Of a DNA stretch of 64,000 nt, positions 1 to 9,183 are shown piece after piece. Under the pieces are notes generated by a model that had not been told where the DNA came from, ran no database searches, and saw only the letters and a list, made by a program, of their open reading frames with translations. The DNA is from Cronobacter dublinensis subsp. dublinensis LMG 23823 (GTDB taxonomy: Bacteria; Pseudomonadota; Gammaproteobacteria; Enterobacterales; Enterobacteriaceae). Made by a program: the position numbers and the translations under genes. The stretch is from positions 1,488,001 to 1,552,000 of the forward strand of contig NZ_CP012266.1 in the NCBI RefSeq assembly GCF_001277235.1. Direction: 5' to 3'. How positions within the stretch are numbered: position 1 is the stretch's first letter; each line of letters opens with the position of its first letter.

Positions 1-62
1 CGGATAGCCCGGCGGGTACGGGTTTTCACCGCGCCGACATCCTGGTTAATGCTCTGACTCAT
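1..62 (-). CDS. Unidentified gene, 5' end only (runs off the window)
   Basis: An ATG at 62-60 on the minus strand is preceded by a strong Shine-Dalgarno stretch (GGAGAAGAAG) and opens a frame of 20 codons to the window edge, beginning MSQSINQDVG and followed by a basic stretch (KTRTRRAIR). A short polar N-terminus followed by arginines would suit the cytoplasmic start of an inner-membrane transporter, but this is a guess. The gene is divergent from the LacI-family regulator at 368 and is a natural candidate for its target. Confidence 0.5.
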   Translation of the reverse strand, partial: MSQSINQDVGAVKTRTRRAI

Positions 63-367
63 TTCTTCTTCTCCACGGTTAGCCTGACGGGTATAACAAC
101 TCGCATTCCGGACGCGCCGGAAACCACAGCAGAGACCGATATTTATTTGAATTAACTCAGTATTTGTAGGGTTTGTCGTAAGCCTCAGCAGCAAAAGCTG
201 TACGACAACCTGAGGGTAGAGCAGCAACTGGAATGGTAGTAGCCTCTTTTATGCAAGAATTTTCATGAAACGACGTGAGTGTGTTAAAAGAAGCCGTAAC
301 GGAAGGGATATATCGTAAAAACATCCGTGAAAATTTTTTCATTTCACAATCGGAGATGGATCACAAA
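63..367. promoter_or_regulatory. Divergent control region between unidentified gene and LacI-type regulator, with palindromes
   Basis: This 305-base gap holds no convincing gene. It contains several inverted repeats: TTGTCGTA (173-180) with TACGACAA (201-208), enclosing CAGC-AAAA-GCTG; a perfect TTTCATGAAA (261-270); and TGAAAA-TT-TTTTCA (328-341). LacI-family regulators bind short palindromes near their own and neighbouring promoters, so any of these could be an operator. Which one is used cannot be told from the sequence. Confidence 0.5.
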
Positions 368-1438
368 ATGAGTAAAAAGCTCCAGGTCGCCCGGATCGCC
401 GAACAAACCGGCCTTTCACTGAGTACCGTGTCGCGCGTACTGGCGGGCAAAGCGAACACCAGCGACAAGGCGCGCCGCAAGGTGCGGGAGTGCGCGAAAG
501 CGCTGGGCGTGCTGGAGGATATGGCGGCGGGCCGGTTGCTGCTCAACAGTCTGGTGGTGTTTGCGCCGCGCCGGGCGTTTGATGAGCGGTCCGACATCTT
601 CTACTACCGCGTGATTCAGAGTATTAACAAAGCGCTGGAGCCGCACGAGGTGCGGTTGCGCTACTGCGCGCTGGAGGAGAACGACGCCGACGCCAACCTG
701 TTTCTCGCCAGAATGAACGAGCCGCAGACCGAGGCGGCGCTGCTGCTCGGCATCGACGATCCGCACATTCACGATCTGGCGGTGGATGTCGGCAAGCCAT
801 GCGTGCTCATCAACTGTCGCGACCGTAACATGCGTCTGCCCACGGTCGCGCCCGATCACCGCGCCATCGGCGAGAACGCGGCGCGCTACCTTTTTGAAAT
901 GGGCCATCGCGACGTGGTGAATGTGCTGTGCCTGCGTCGTTATACGATGGAGCTGCGCCTGGCGGGCATTCGCGACGCCTGGGAGGCGCAGAATCTGGCG
1001 TTTGACGAGAAGCGCCATTTGCTGACGGCCCCCGATTTCAGCGCCAGAGGCTGCGAGGCGCTGGTGGCCCGCTTTCTGGCCGACACACCCGCCGACGCCG
1101 TGCCCGGCGCGCTGCTGGTGGGCGGCGATTTTATGGCGGCGGGCGCGGTGAAAGCGTTACAGAACGCCGGGCTTCGCGTGCCGCAGGATATCTCGGTGAT
1201 GAGCATCGACGCCTTTAACCTGGCGGCGATTGAGGATGTGCCGCTCACGGCGGTGCATGTGCCGCGCGACGCGTTAGGCGAGGAGGCGGTGTTGATGCTG
1301 CAACAGCGGCTGATCCGCCCGCAGGCGGCCACGGGCACGCTGTTGCTCAATGGCACGCTGGACGTACGCGAATCGGTGCGTCGCGTCAGGCCGGGGCGGG
1401 GCAGAACCAGCGTGCAGCGCGACGGCCTGTACGACTAA
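368..1438 (+). CDS. LacI/GalR-family transcriptional regulator
   Basis: The protein has an N-terminal LacI helix-turn-helix (VARIAEQTGLSLSTVSRVLAG, about residues 6-27) with the hinge-proximal region after it. A periplasmic-binding-protein-like effector domain follows and contains the family's late motif D-I-S-V-M-S-I-D. The start at ATG 368 places the HTH at the usual distance from the N-terminus; an in-frame ATG at 356 and a GTG at 275 are possible but less likely, because the GGAG at 352-355 serves 368 better. The stop overlaps the moeB stop, convergently. The regulator probably controls the divergent gene at 1-62, which suggests carbohydrate or related catabolism. The effector is unknown. 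Confidence 0.85.
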   Translation: MSKKLQVARIAEQTGLSLSTVSRVLAGKANTSDKARRKVRECAKALGVLEDMAAGRLLLNSLVVFAPRRAFDERSDIFYYRVIQSINKALEPHEVRLRYCALEENDADANLFLARMNEPQTEAALLLGIDDPHIHDLAVDVGKPCVLINCRDRNMRLPTVAPDHRAIGENAARYLFEMGHRDVVNVLCLRRYTMELRLAGIRDAWEAQNLAFDEKRHLLTAPDFSARGCEALVARFLADTPADAVPGALLVGGDFMAAGAVKALQNAGLRVPQDISVMSIDAFNLAAIEDVPLTAVHVPRDALGEEAVLMLQQRLIRPQAATGTLLLNGTLDVRESVRRVRPGRGRTSVQRDGLYD

Positions 1439-2193
1439 CGCCCGTCGCCGCACACCTCGCAATGCGGGTTGCGCGCCAGTTTCATCTCGCGAAACTGCGT
1501 GCGCAGGGCATCATAGATAATCAGCTTTCCGGCGCACGGCTCGCCGTAGCGCGCCAGCACCTTGATGGCTTCCATCGCCTGCAGCGAGCCAATCACGCCC
1601 ACCAGCGGGGCCATGACGCCCGCCTCCACGCAGGTCAGCGCGTTCTCGCCAAACAGGCGGCTCAGGCAGCGATAGCACGGCTCGTTGGGTTGCCAGGTAA
1701 AGACGCTGATCTGGCCTTCCATGCGAATAGCCGCGCCGGACACCAGCGGCACCTGATGACGAAAACAGAGCGCGTTAAGCTGATTGCGCGTCGCCACGTT
1801 ATCGGTGCAGTCGAGCACCAGCGCGTGACGGGCGATGAGCGCGGCGAGCGCCGCGTCGTCGAGCTGCGCGTTAACCGTATCGATGTGGCAGTGCGGATTA
1901 ATGGCGCGCAGCGACTCCTGCGCCGAGGCCACTTTCGGCTGGCCGATGGCGGCGTCGCGATGCAGCACCTGGCGTTGCAGGTTGGAGAGCGCGACCGTGT
2001 CGAAATCGAGCAGCGTCAGGCTGCCGACGCCCGCTGCCGCCAGATACGGCGCGGCGGCGCAGCCGAGCCCGCCGAGGCCCACCACCAGCACCGACGCGGC
2101 TTTCAGTCGCTCCTGGCCGTCGAAATCAAAATCGCGCAGGATGATTTGCCGGTTATAGCGCAGCATCTCCGCATCGCTTAGCGCCTCGCTCAT
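1435..2193 (-). CDS. moeB: Molybdopterin-synthase adenylyltransferase MoeB
   Basis: MoeB adenylates the C-terminal glycine of MoaD so that it can be thiocarboxylated for molybdopterin synthesis, in the cytoplasm. The 252-residue product carries the E1-like nucleotide-binding GLGGLG (about residues 39-44), the adenylation region with DCTDN, and two zinc-binding CxxC pairs (CYRC and CEVC near the C-terminus). Its length matches the E. coli enzyme (about 249). The ATG at 2193 is chosen because it follows a GGAGG and lies next to the moeA stop codon; a longer upstream reading lacks homology. It is the second gene of a moeA-moeB operon. Confidence 0.96.
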   Translation of the reverse strand: MSEALSDAEMLRYNRQIILRDFDFDGQERLKAASVLVVGLGGLGCAAAPYLAAAGVGSLTLLDFDTVALSNLQRQVLHRDAAIGQPKVASAQESLRAINPHCHIDTVNAQLDDAALAALIARHALVLDCTDNVATRNQLNALCFRHQVPLVSGAAIRMEGQISVFTWQPNEPCYRCLSRLFGENALTCVEAGVMAPLVGVIGSLQAMEAIKVLARYGEPCAGKLIIYDALRTQFREMKLARNPHCEVCGDGR

Positions 2194-2194
2194 C

Positions 2195-3424
2195 TCAGCC
2201 TCCGAACAGGTGATTAAACGGCTCGACCTCAACCCATTCGCCCGGCTCGACGTGGCCGCGCTCGCGCTCCAGCACGATAAAACAGTTGCCCTGGGTGAAC
2301 GAGCTGAAAATATGCGAGCCCTGGTGACCAGTGCTGATGACTTCCGGCTGGCCGTCAGCGCCGGTGCGCAGCACGCCGCGCTGGAAATCGAGCCGTCCGG
2401 GGGATTTTTTCAGGCGCTCCGCCGCGCGCACCCGCAGGCGCGGCGCGCGAACGACCTGCTGGCCGCTCAGCTTCGCCAGCAGCGGCTGCACCAGCTGGTA
2501 GAACGTGACGGCGGCGGAAACCGGGTTGCCCGGCAGGCCGCAGAACCAGCTGTTCGCCAGCCGGCCAAAGGCGAACGGTTTGCCAGGCTTGATAGCGAGC
2601 TTCCAGAAGCCGATTTCGCCGAGTTCTTCCAGCAGCGTTTTGGTGTAGTCGGCTTCGCCCACCGACACGCCGCCAGAGCTTAGCACCACATCGGCCTCGC
2701 GGTCGGCTTCCAGAAACGCGGCGCGCAGGGCGTCCGGGTCGTCACGAATAATGCCGAGGTTAATCACGTCGCAGCCGAGCGCTTCGAGCATCAGATGCAC
2801 CGCGAGGCGGTTGGTGTCGTAAATCTGGCCTTCCGCGAGCGGCTGGCCGGGGAGCTGGAGTTCATCGCCGGTCGAGAAGATCGCGACGCGCGGCTTGCGC
2901 ACGACGTCCACTTCAGGAATGCCGAGCGAGGCGAGCAGCGGCAGTTCGGCGGCGCTCAGCTTCTGGCCCGCCTCCATCACTACCGCGCCCTGGCGGATAT
3001 CTTCGCCGCGACGGCGAATGTGCTGGCCCACGCGCGCGGCGGCCGTGAAGCGCACGCCCGCGTCGCTGGTTTGCGCCTCTTCCTGCATGATGACGGCCTC
3101 GCAGCCCGGCGGCACCGGCGCGCCGGTCATGATGCGGACAACGCTGCCCGCAGGCCATTCGCCGCTAAACGGCTGCCCCGCGAACGCTTTGCCCGCCACC
3201 GGCAGCCACGCGCCCGACGCGAGATCCGCTAAGCGCACGGCGTAGCCGTCCATCGCCGCGTTATCAAATCCCGGCACGTCCAGCGGTGAGGTGACCGCGC
3301 GCGCCGTCACCCGGCCCATGCTCTTTAGCAGCGGCAGCGTTTGCGTCTCACTCAGGGGAAGAATGCGGGAGAGCATTTCTTCAAGGGCGGTTTCCAGGGA
3401 CATCAGTCCAGCGGTCGGTTCCAT
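2195..3424 (-). CDS. moeA: Molybdopterin molybdenumtransferase MoeA
   Basis: MoeA inserts molybdate into adenylylated molybdopterin to make active molybdenum cofactor. The protein is 409 residues, against 411 in E. coli. It shows the MoeA core signatures: PGFDNAAMDGYA near residue 55; the MoCF-biosynthesis domain with FSTGDEL and YDTN; SSGGVSVGEADYT; KPGKPFAFG; and GLPGNPVSA. The C-terminal small domain (PGRLDFQRG) is intact. It is first in the operon with moeB, the two stop/start codons almost touching. In E. coli iaaA lies divergently beside moeA; here gsiA is next and iaaA is absent. Confidence 0.97.
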   Translation of the reverse strand: MEPTAGLMSLETALEEMLSRILPLSETQTLPLLKSMGRVTARAVTSPLDVPGFDNAAMDGYAVRLADLASGAWLPVAGKAFAGQPFSGEWPAGSVVRIMTGAPVPPGCEAVIMQEEAQTSDAGVRFTAAARVGQHIRRRGEDIRQGAVVMEAGQKLSAAELPLLASLGIPEVDVVRKPRVAIFSTGDELQLPGQPLAEGQIYDTNRLAVHLMLEALGCDVINLGIIRDDPDALRAAFLEADREADVVLSSGGVSVGEADYTKTLLEELGEIGFWKLAIKPGKPFAFGRLANSWFCGLPGNPVSAAVTFYQLVQPLLAKLSGQQVVRAPRLRVRAAERLKKSPGRLDFQRGVLRTGADGQPEVISTGHQGSHIFSSFTQGNCFIVLERERGHVEPGEWVEVEPFNHLFGG

Positions 3425-3570
3425 CTTTCACTCCAGCGCGACAGTCACAAAGCGCCTATTATGACAGAAAGGGCAGCGGGTATGCATGTTTCGCCGCCTG
3501 CGTCGCCCGCCGGGCTTTACATCACTTTTACCTCTTTCTATATTCAAAATTCGTCTGAAGCAGCGGCAAC

Positions 3571-3590
3571 GATAATGATATTTATAGAAA
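3571..3590. promoter_or_regulatory. Possible Fur-like half-site upstream of gsiA
   Basis: GATAATGATA at 3571-3580 matches the first ten positions of the classical 19-bp Fur consensus, followed by TTTAT, a poor match for the second half. It lies about 80 bases ahead of the gsiA start in the moeA-gsiA gap. Only one half-site is good, so this is a weak call. Confidence 0.2.
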
Positions 3591-3661
3591 AAACGCAGCC
3601 GCCCCAGCAAAATTGCGGCGTGACAGTCTGCCTGCCGAACCAACACCTGTGAGGAACCGTA

Positions 3662-5536
3662 GTGCCCAACCATGATGTATTGCCTGAAGAAGAGGTGTTG
3701 TCGGTCTCTGGCCTGAACGTCTGCTTTATGGAAGAAGGAGAGCGTACCGCCGCGGTGCGCGGGCTCTCATTCAGCCTGAAACGCGGCGAAACGCTGGCGA
3801 TTGTCGGCGAATCGGGCTCCGGCAAATCGGTCACCGCGCTCTCGCTGATGCGCCTGATTGAACAGGCGGGCGGCGTGATGGAGAGCGGCCCGCTGCTGCT
3901 GCGCCGCCGCAACCAGCAGGTTATCGACCTGCGAACGCTTTCCCAAAAACAGATGCGCGACGTGCGCGGCGCCGATATGGCGATGATTTTTCAGGAGCCG
4001 ATGACCTCCCTAAACCCGGTGTTTCCGGTGGGCGAGCAGATAGCCGAGTCGATTCGCCTGCATCAGGGCTTCGGGCGCGACAAGGCGATGCGCGAAGCTA
4101 AACGGATGCTCGACCTGGTGCGCATCCCGGAGTCCGAGGCGATGCTGACGCGCTTTCCGCACCAGCTCTCCGGCGGGATGCGCCAGCGCGTGATGATTGC
4201 GATGGCGCTCTCGTGCCGTCCGGCGGTGCTGATCGCCGATGAGCCGACCACGGCGCTGGATGTCACCATTCAGGCGCAGATCCTGCAACTCATCCGCGTG
4301 CTCCAGCAGGAGATGTCGATGGGCGTGATTTTTATCACCCACGACATGGGCGTGGTCGCCAATATGGCCGACCGGGTGCTGGTGATGTACCAGGGCGAGG
4401 CGGTTGAAACCGGCACCGTCGAGGAGGTTTTTCGTCGTCCGGCGCACCCGTATACCCGCACGCTGCTGGCCGCGGTGCCGCGCCTCGGCGCGATGAACGG
4501 CACCGATCTGCCGCGTAAATTTCCGCTGCATCACGCCCCGCGCTGCGACATCGACCTGCCGGAAGCCGAGCAGGATACGGTCGTGCCGGACAGCGAACCG
4601 ATTTTGCAGGTGCGCGACCTGGTCACGCGCTTTCCGGTGCGCAGCGGGATCCTCAACCGCGTAAAGCGTGAAGTGCATGCGGTTGAAAAGGTGAGTTTTG
4701 ACCTGTGGCCGGGCGAGACGCTGTCGCTGGTGGGCGAATCGGGCTGCGGGAAGTCCACCACCGGGCGCTCGCTGCTACGCCTCGTGGAGACCCAGGGCGG
4801 CTCGATTACCTTCAGCGGCAAGCGCATCGACACGCTCTCCGACAGCGCCATGCAGGCGGTGCGTCGCGATATGCAGTTTATTTTTCAGGATCCCTATGCC
4901 TCGCTCGATCCGCGCCTGACGGTGGGCTACTCCATTATGGAACCGCTGCTGGTGCACCGTTTGCTTGACGGCGACGCGGCGCGCAAGCGGGTGGCGTGGC
5001 TGCTGGAACGCGTCGGGCTTAAGCCCGAACACGCCTGGCGTTATCCGCATGAGTTCTCCGGCGGCCAGCGCCAGCGCATTTGCATCGCACGCGCGCTGGC
5101 GCTCAACCCGAAAGTGGTGATCGCCGATGAGTCGGTATCCGCGCTGGATGTGTCGATCCGCGCGCAAATCATTAACCTGCTGCTCGATTTGCAGCGCGAT
5201 TTCGGCATTTCGTTTCTGTTTATTTCGCACGATATGGCGGTGGTGGAGCGCATCAGCCATCGCGTGGCGGTGATGTATCTTGGACAAATTGTCGAGATAG
5301 GTCCACGGCGCGCGGTGTTTGAAAATCCCCAGCATCCGTACACCCGCAAGCTCATGGCGGCGGTGCCGGTGGCCGATCCTGGTCATCCGCGCCGTCAGCC
5401 AGTGCTCATTTCCGATGAGATCCCGAGCGCCACGCGCCCGAAAGGCGACGAGCCGTTTGTCGCGCCGCTGGTGCAGGTGGGGCAGGGCCATTACGTGGCG
5501 CGTCATCCCGTTGGGGCGACGGATCATCATTTTTAA
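3662..5536 (+). CDS. gsiA: Glutathione ABC importer, ATP-binding subunit GsiA
   Basis: GsiA powers uptake of glutathione through GsiB, GsiC and GsiD. The 624-residue protein is a fusion of two ABC ATPase domains. The first has Walker A GESGSGKS (49-56), signature LSGGMRQR and Walker B VLIADEP. The second has GESGCGKS, FSGGQRQR and VVIADES, plus the oligopeptide-type C-terminal extension. Length equals the E. coli protein (623). The start is a GTG at 3662 behind GAGGAAC. It leads a four-gene operon in the order gsiABCD. In K-12 iaaA precedes it; here nothing does. Confidence 0.97.
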   Translation: MPNHDVLPEEEVLSVSGLNVCFMEEGERTAAVRGLSFSLKRGETLAIVGESGSGKSVTALSLMRLIEQAGGVMESGPLLLRRRNQQVIDLRTLSQKQMRDVRGADMAMIFQEPMTSLNPVFPVGEQIAESIRLHQGFGRDKAMREAKRMLDLVRIPESEAMLTRFPHQLSGGMRQRVMIAMALSCRPAVLIADEPTTALDVTIQAQILQLIRVLQQEMSMGVIFITHDMGVVANMADRVLVMYQGEAVETGTVEEVFRRPAHPYTRTLLAAVPRLGAMNGTDLPRKFPLHHAPRCDIDLPEAEQDTVVPDSEPILQVRDLVTRFPVRSGILNRVKREVHAVEKVSFDLWPGETLSLVGESGCGKSTTGRSLLRLVETQGGSITFSGKRIDTLSDSAMQAVRRDMQFIFQDPYASLDPRLTVGYSIMEPLLVHRLLDGDAARKRVAWLLERVGLKPEHAWRYPHEFSGGQRQRICIARALALNPKVVIADESVSALDVSIRAQIINLLLDLQRDFGISFLFISHDMAVVERISHRVAVMYLGQIVEIGPRRAVFENPQHPYTRKLMAAVPVADPGHPRRQPVLISDEIPSATRPKGDEPFVAPLVQVGQGHYVARHPVGATDHHF

Positions 5537-5566
5537 TTTTTCAGGCAAGGCTTTCAGGAGAAGACG

Positions 5567-7105
5567 ATGACACAACGAATCGCACGCCGCTGGTTCGCCG
5601 CGGCAGGGCTGGCTTCTGCGCTGGCCGCCGCGCCCGCCTGGGCTGATAAAGAGATTGTCGTGGCGGTGGGCTCAAGCTTTACCACGCTCGATCCTTACGA
5701 TGCTAACGACACGCTTTCCCAGCAGGTCGCCAAGTCGTTCTATCAGGGGCTGTTCGGCCTCGATAAAACCATGAAAGTCCAGAACGTGCTGGCGGAAAGC
5801 TACAGCGTGTCGGATGACGGGCGGGTGTATACCGTGAAGCTTCGCAGCGGCGTGAAATTTCAGGATGGCACCGATTTCAACGCCGATGCGGTGAAAGTGA
5901 ACCTCGATCGCGCCAGTAACCCGGATAACCATCTCAAGCGCTATAACCTGTATAAAAATATCGCCAGTACCGAGGCGGTCGACCCGACCACGGTGAAAAT
6001 CACGCTGAAACAGCCATTCTCGGCGTTTATCAACATCCTGGCGCACCCGGCCACGGCGATGATTTCGCCCGAGGCGCTGAAAAAATATGGCAAGGAGATT
6101 GGGTTTCACCCGGTCGGCACCGGCCCTTATGAACTGGTGACCTGGAACCCGACCGATTTTGTGAAGGTAAAGAAGAACACCCACTACTGGCAGCCAGGGC
6201 TGCCGAAGCTTGACGCCATCACCTGGCGACCGGTTGTGGATAACAATACCCGCGCCTCGATGCTACAAACCGGCGAGGCGCAGTTCGCCTTCCCGATCCC
6301 CTACGAACAGGCCGCGCTGCTTGAGAAAAACAGCAAGCTGGATCTCGTGGCGTCGCCCTCGATTATGCAGCGCTACATCAGCATGAACGTGACCCAAAAA
6401 CCGTTCGATAACCCGAAAGTGCGCGAGGCGATTAACTACGCGATCAACCGCCAGGCGCTGGTGAAAGTGGCGTTCGCGGGATACGCAACGCCCGCGACCG
6501 GCGTGGTGCCGCCGACTATTGAATTCGCGCAGCAGTATCAGCCGTGGCCGTATAACCCGGCCAAAGCGCGCGAGCTCTTAAAAGAGGCGGGCTACCCGAA
6601 TGGCTTTAGCACCACGCTCTGGTCGTCGCACAATCACAGCACCGCGCAAAAGGTGTTGCAGTTCACCCAGCAGCAGCTCGCGCAGGTGGGGATTAAAGCC
6701 AAAGTGACGGCGATGGACGCCGGACAGCGCGCTTCCGAGGTGGAAGGCAAAGGGCAGAAAGAGAGCGGCGTGCGGATGTTCTACACCGGCTGGTCGGCGT
6801 CGACCGGCGAGGCCGACTGGGCGCTGTCGCCGCTTTTCGCCTCCCAGAACTGGCCGCCGACGCTCTTCAACACGGCGTTTTACAGCAACCCGACGGTAGA
6901 CGCCGCGCTTGCCGACGCGCTGAAAACGACCGATAAAGCCCGTAAAGCCGCGTTGTACAAAGACGCGCAGGACACCCTGTGGAAGGAGTCGCCCTGGGTG
7001 CCGCTGGTGGTGGAGAAATTAGTATCGGCGCACAGCAAATCGCTGACCGGGTTTTACATGATGCCGGATACCGGCTTTAGTTTTGAGGATGCGGACCTGA
7101 AATAA
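5567..7105 (+). CDS. gsiB: Glutathione-binding periplasmic protein GsiB
   Basis: This is the periplasmic solute-binding subunit of the glutathione importer (SBP family 5, the peptide/nickel group). It has 512 residues, the same as E. coli GsiB. A signal peptide (twin arginines in RRWF, a hydrophobic core, cleavage likely after PAWA near residue 26) is followed by the family pattern TLDPYDANDTLSQQV and the lobe motif GTGPYELVTWNP. The ribosome site CAGGAG sits nine bases before the ATG. The 158-base gap to gsiC contains a REP-like palindrome. Confidence 0.97.
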   Translation: MTQRIARRWFAAAGLASALAAAPAWADKEIVVAVGSSFTTLDPYDANDTLSQQVAKSFYQGLFGLDKTMKVQNVLAESYSVSDDGRVYTVKLRSGVKFQDGTDFNADAVKVNLDRASNPDNHLKRYNLYKNIASTEAVDPTTVKITLKQPFSAFINILAHPATAMISPEALKKYGKEIGFHPVGTGPYELVTWNPTDFVKVKKNTHYWQPGLPKLDAITWRPVVDNNTRASMLQTGEAQFAFPIPYEQAALLEKNSKLDLVASPSIMQRYISMNVTQKPFDNPKVREAINYAINRQALVKVAFAGYATPATGVVPPTIEFAQQYQPWPYNPAKARELLKEAGYPNGFSTTLWSSHNHSTAQKVLQFTQQQLAQVGIKAKVTAMDAGQRASEVEGKGQKESGVRMFYTGWSASTGEADWALSPLFASQNWPPTLFNTAFYSNPTVDAALADALKTTDKARKAALYKDAQDTLWKESPWVPLVVEKLVSAHSKSLTGFYMMPDTGFSFEDADLK

Positions 7106-7158
7106 GCGTGGCCGCCCGACAAGTCAGAAGGGTGGGAGCGTAAACCCAGTAAGCGTAG

Positions 7159-7182
7159 GGCGGGTAAGCTAACGCACCCGCC
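7159..7182. repeat. REP-like palindrome, gsiB-gsiC gap
   Basis: GGCGGGT (7159-7165) and ACCCGCC (7176-7182) form the arms of a short palindrome with the core AAGCTAACGC. The same arms recur at about 9146, 36826, 43158-43234 and 58746-58818, always between genes. Inside an operon, such elements often stabilise the upstream mRNA segment, which would suit higher GsiB output than GsiC/D; this is an inference. Confidence 0.8.
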
Positions 7183-7263
7183 ATTCCGAAAGTTTACGCT
7201 GCCCGTGAAAATGGCCTTAACCGATAACCAGTGACGATCTCATGAAGGAAGACAAGGTTTCGC

Positions 7264-8184
7264 ATGTTTAGCTACATCATAAAACGCCTGCTGGGCCTCA
7301 TCCCGACGCTGCTTATCGTGGCGGTGCTGGTGTTTTTATTCGTTCACCTGCTGCCGGGCGACCCGGCGCGTCTGGTGGCCGGGCCGGAGGCCGATGCAGA
7401 GGTGATTAACCTTGTGCGCCATCAGCTCGGGCTCGATCAGCCACTCTGGCAGCAGTTCTGGCATTACATCAGCAACGTGGTGCGGGGCGATTTCGGCATT
7501 TCTCTGGTGTCGCGCCGTCCGGTCTCTGAAGAGATTGCCAGCCGGTTTATGCCAACCTTCTGGCTGACGCTCGCCAGCATGAGCTGGGCGATGCTCTTCG
7601 GACTCGCCGCCGGGATTGTCGCTGCAGTATGGCGCAACCGCTGGCCGGATCGCCTGAGCATGACGCTCGCGGTCTCCGGCATCTCGTTCCCGGCTTTCGC
7701 GCTCGGCATGCTCCTGATGCACATCTTCTCGGTGCAGCTCGGCTGGCTGCCGACCGTCGGGGCCGACAGCTGGCGGCACTATATTCTGCCGTCGGTAACG
7801 CTGGGCGCCGCCGTGGCTGCCGTGATGGCGCGCTTCACCCGCGCCTCGTTCGTGGACGTGCTCGGCGAAGACTATATGCGCACCGCGCGCGCCAAAGGCG
7901 TCAGCGAAAAATGGGTTATCCTGAAACATGGCCTGCGCAACGCCATGATCCCGGTCGTCACCATGATGGGCCTGCAGTTCGGTTTCCTGCTGGGCGGCTC
8001 TATCGTGGTGGAGAAAGTGTTTAACTGGCCGGGGCTTGGGCGTCTGCTGGTGGATTCGGTGGAGATGCGCGACTACCCGGTTATTCAGGCCGAAGTGCTG
8101 CTGTTCTCACTCGAATTTATTCTTATCAACTTAGTGGTGGATGTGCTCTACGCCGCCATTAACCCGGCTATCAGGTATAAGTAA
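7264..8184 (+). CDS. gsiC: Glutathione ABC importer permease GsiC
   Basis: Inner-membrane permease of the glutathione importer, 306 residues as in E. coli. It begins with the family-typical first helix (IIKRLLGLIPTLLIVAVLVF). It has the DppB-type motif LPGDPAR and the conserved cytoplasmic EAA loop (DYMRTARAKGVSEKWV, with the following HGLRNAMIPV) that docks on the ATPase. Five or six TM segments are visible. The ATG at 7264 follows GAAGGAAGAC. Two bases separate its stop from gsiD, so the pair is translationally linked. Confidence 0.97.
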   Translation: MFSYIIKRLLGLIPTLLIVAVLVFLFVHLLPGDPARLVAGPEADAEVINLVRHQLGLDQPLWQQFWHYISNVVRGDFGISLVSRRPVSEEIASRFMPTFWLTLASMSWAMLFGLAAGIVAAVWRNRWPDRLSMTLAVSGISFPAFALGMLLMHIFSVQLGWLPTVGADSWRHYILPSVTLGAAVAAVMARFTRASFVDVLGEDYMRTARAKGVSEKWVILKHGLRNAMIPVVTMMGLQFGFLLGGSIVVEKVFNWPGLGRLLVDSVEMRDYPVIQAEVLLFSLEFILINLVVDVLYAAINPAIRYK

Positions 8185-8186
8185 GG

Positions 8187-9098
8187 ATGCGACTTTTCAA
8201 CTGGCGCCGACAGGCGCTTTTAAACGGCATGCCTACCGTGCGCCCTCAGCAGAGCCGCACGCCGTGGCATGAATTCTGGCATCGTCTGAAGCGCCAGCCG
8301 GTGGCGCTGGTCGCGGGCGGCTTCGTGCTGCTGTTGATAGCCCTGGCGCTGTGCGCGCCGTGGATAGCGCCGTTCGATGCGGAAAACTATTTCGATTACG
8401 ACCGCCTGAACGAAGGGCCGTCGATGGTCCACTGGTTTGGCGTGGATTCGCTGGGCCGCGATATTTTCAGCCGCGTCATTGTCGGCGCGCGGATTTCGCT
8501 CGCCGCCGGGGTGTTCGCCGTACTGACGGGCGCGTTGATTGGCACCGTGCTGGGGCTGCTGGCCGGGTTTTATGAAGGCTGGTGGGACCGGGTTATCATG
8601 CGCATCTGCGACGTGCTGTTCGCATTTCCGGGCATTTTGCTCGCGATTGCCGTGGTGGCGGTGATGGGCAGCGGCATGGCGAACGTGATTATCGCGGTGG
8701 CGATATTCAGCATCCCGGCCTTTGCCCGTCTGGTGCGCGGCAACACGCTGGTGCTGAAACATCAGACCTTTATCGAATCGGCGCGCAGTATCGGCGCGTC
8801 GGATTTCACCATTCTGTTTCGCCATATCCTGCCGGGCACGGTGTCATCGATTGTGGTCTATTTCACCATGCGCATCGGCACGTCGATTATTTCCGCCGCC
8901 AGCCTGTCGTTTCTCGGCCTCGGCGCGCAGCCGCCGACGCCGGAGTGGGGCGCGATGTTAAACGAGGCCCGCGCGGATATGGTGATGGCGCCGCACGTGG
9001 CGATTTTCCCGAGCCTCGCGATTTTTATGACGGTGCTGGCATTTAATCTGTTAGGCGACGGGCTGCGCGATGCGCTGGATCCGAAGATTAAAGGGTAG
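8187..9098 (+). CDS. gsiD: Glutathione ABC importer permease GsiD
   Basis: Second permease of the glutathione importer, 303 residues (E. coli 303). It has a long cytoplasmic N-terminus, a first TM helix at about residues 36-57 and the DppC-type loop GTDxLGRDI in the form VDSLGRDIFSR. The EAA motif region (FIESARSIGASDFTILFRHILPG) and the C-terminal DALDPKIKG are both present. It is the last gene of the gsi operon. Its 3' flank carries an octamer repeat, a REP-like element and an intrinsic terminator before the convergent rimO. Confidence 0.97.
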   Translation: MRLFNWRRQALLNGMPTVRPQQSRTPWHEFWHRLKRQPVALVAGGFVLLLIALALCAPWIAPFDAENYFDYDRLNEGPSMVHWFGVDSLGRDIFSRVIVGARISLAAGVFAVLTGALIGTVLGLLAGFYEGWWDRVIMRICDVLFAFPGILLAIAVVAVMGSGMANVIIAVAIFSIPAFARLVRGNTLVLKHQTFIESARSIGASDFTILFRHILPGTVSSIVVYFTMRIGTSIISAASLSFLGLGAQPPTPEWGAMLNEARADMVMAPHVAIFPSLAIFMTVLAFNLLGDGLRDALDPKIKG

Positions 9099-9123
9099 GG
9101 TCAGGCATAGCGGGGACGTTTGC

Positions 9124-9147
9124 GGGATGGAGGGATGGAGGGATGAC
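9124..9147. repeat. Three-copy 8-bp tandem repeat
   Basis: GGGATGGA, GGGATGGA and GGGATGAC lie head to tail at 9124-9131, 9132-9139 and 9140-9147, just after gsiD and running into a REP-like element. Copy number could vary between strains. No function is evident. Confidence 0.75.
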
Positions 9148-9169
9148 GGGCGCGCTACGCTTACCCGCC
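9146..9169. repeat. REP-like palindrome, gsiD-rimO gap
   Basis: Reverse-oriented copy of the dispersed element (GCGCGCTACGCTTACCCGCC at its core), with CGGG/CCCG arms. It lies between the convergent gsiD and rimO. Confidence 0.75.
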
Positions 9170-9183
9170 GGTAAAACGCCAAT

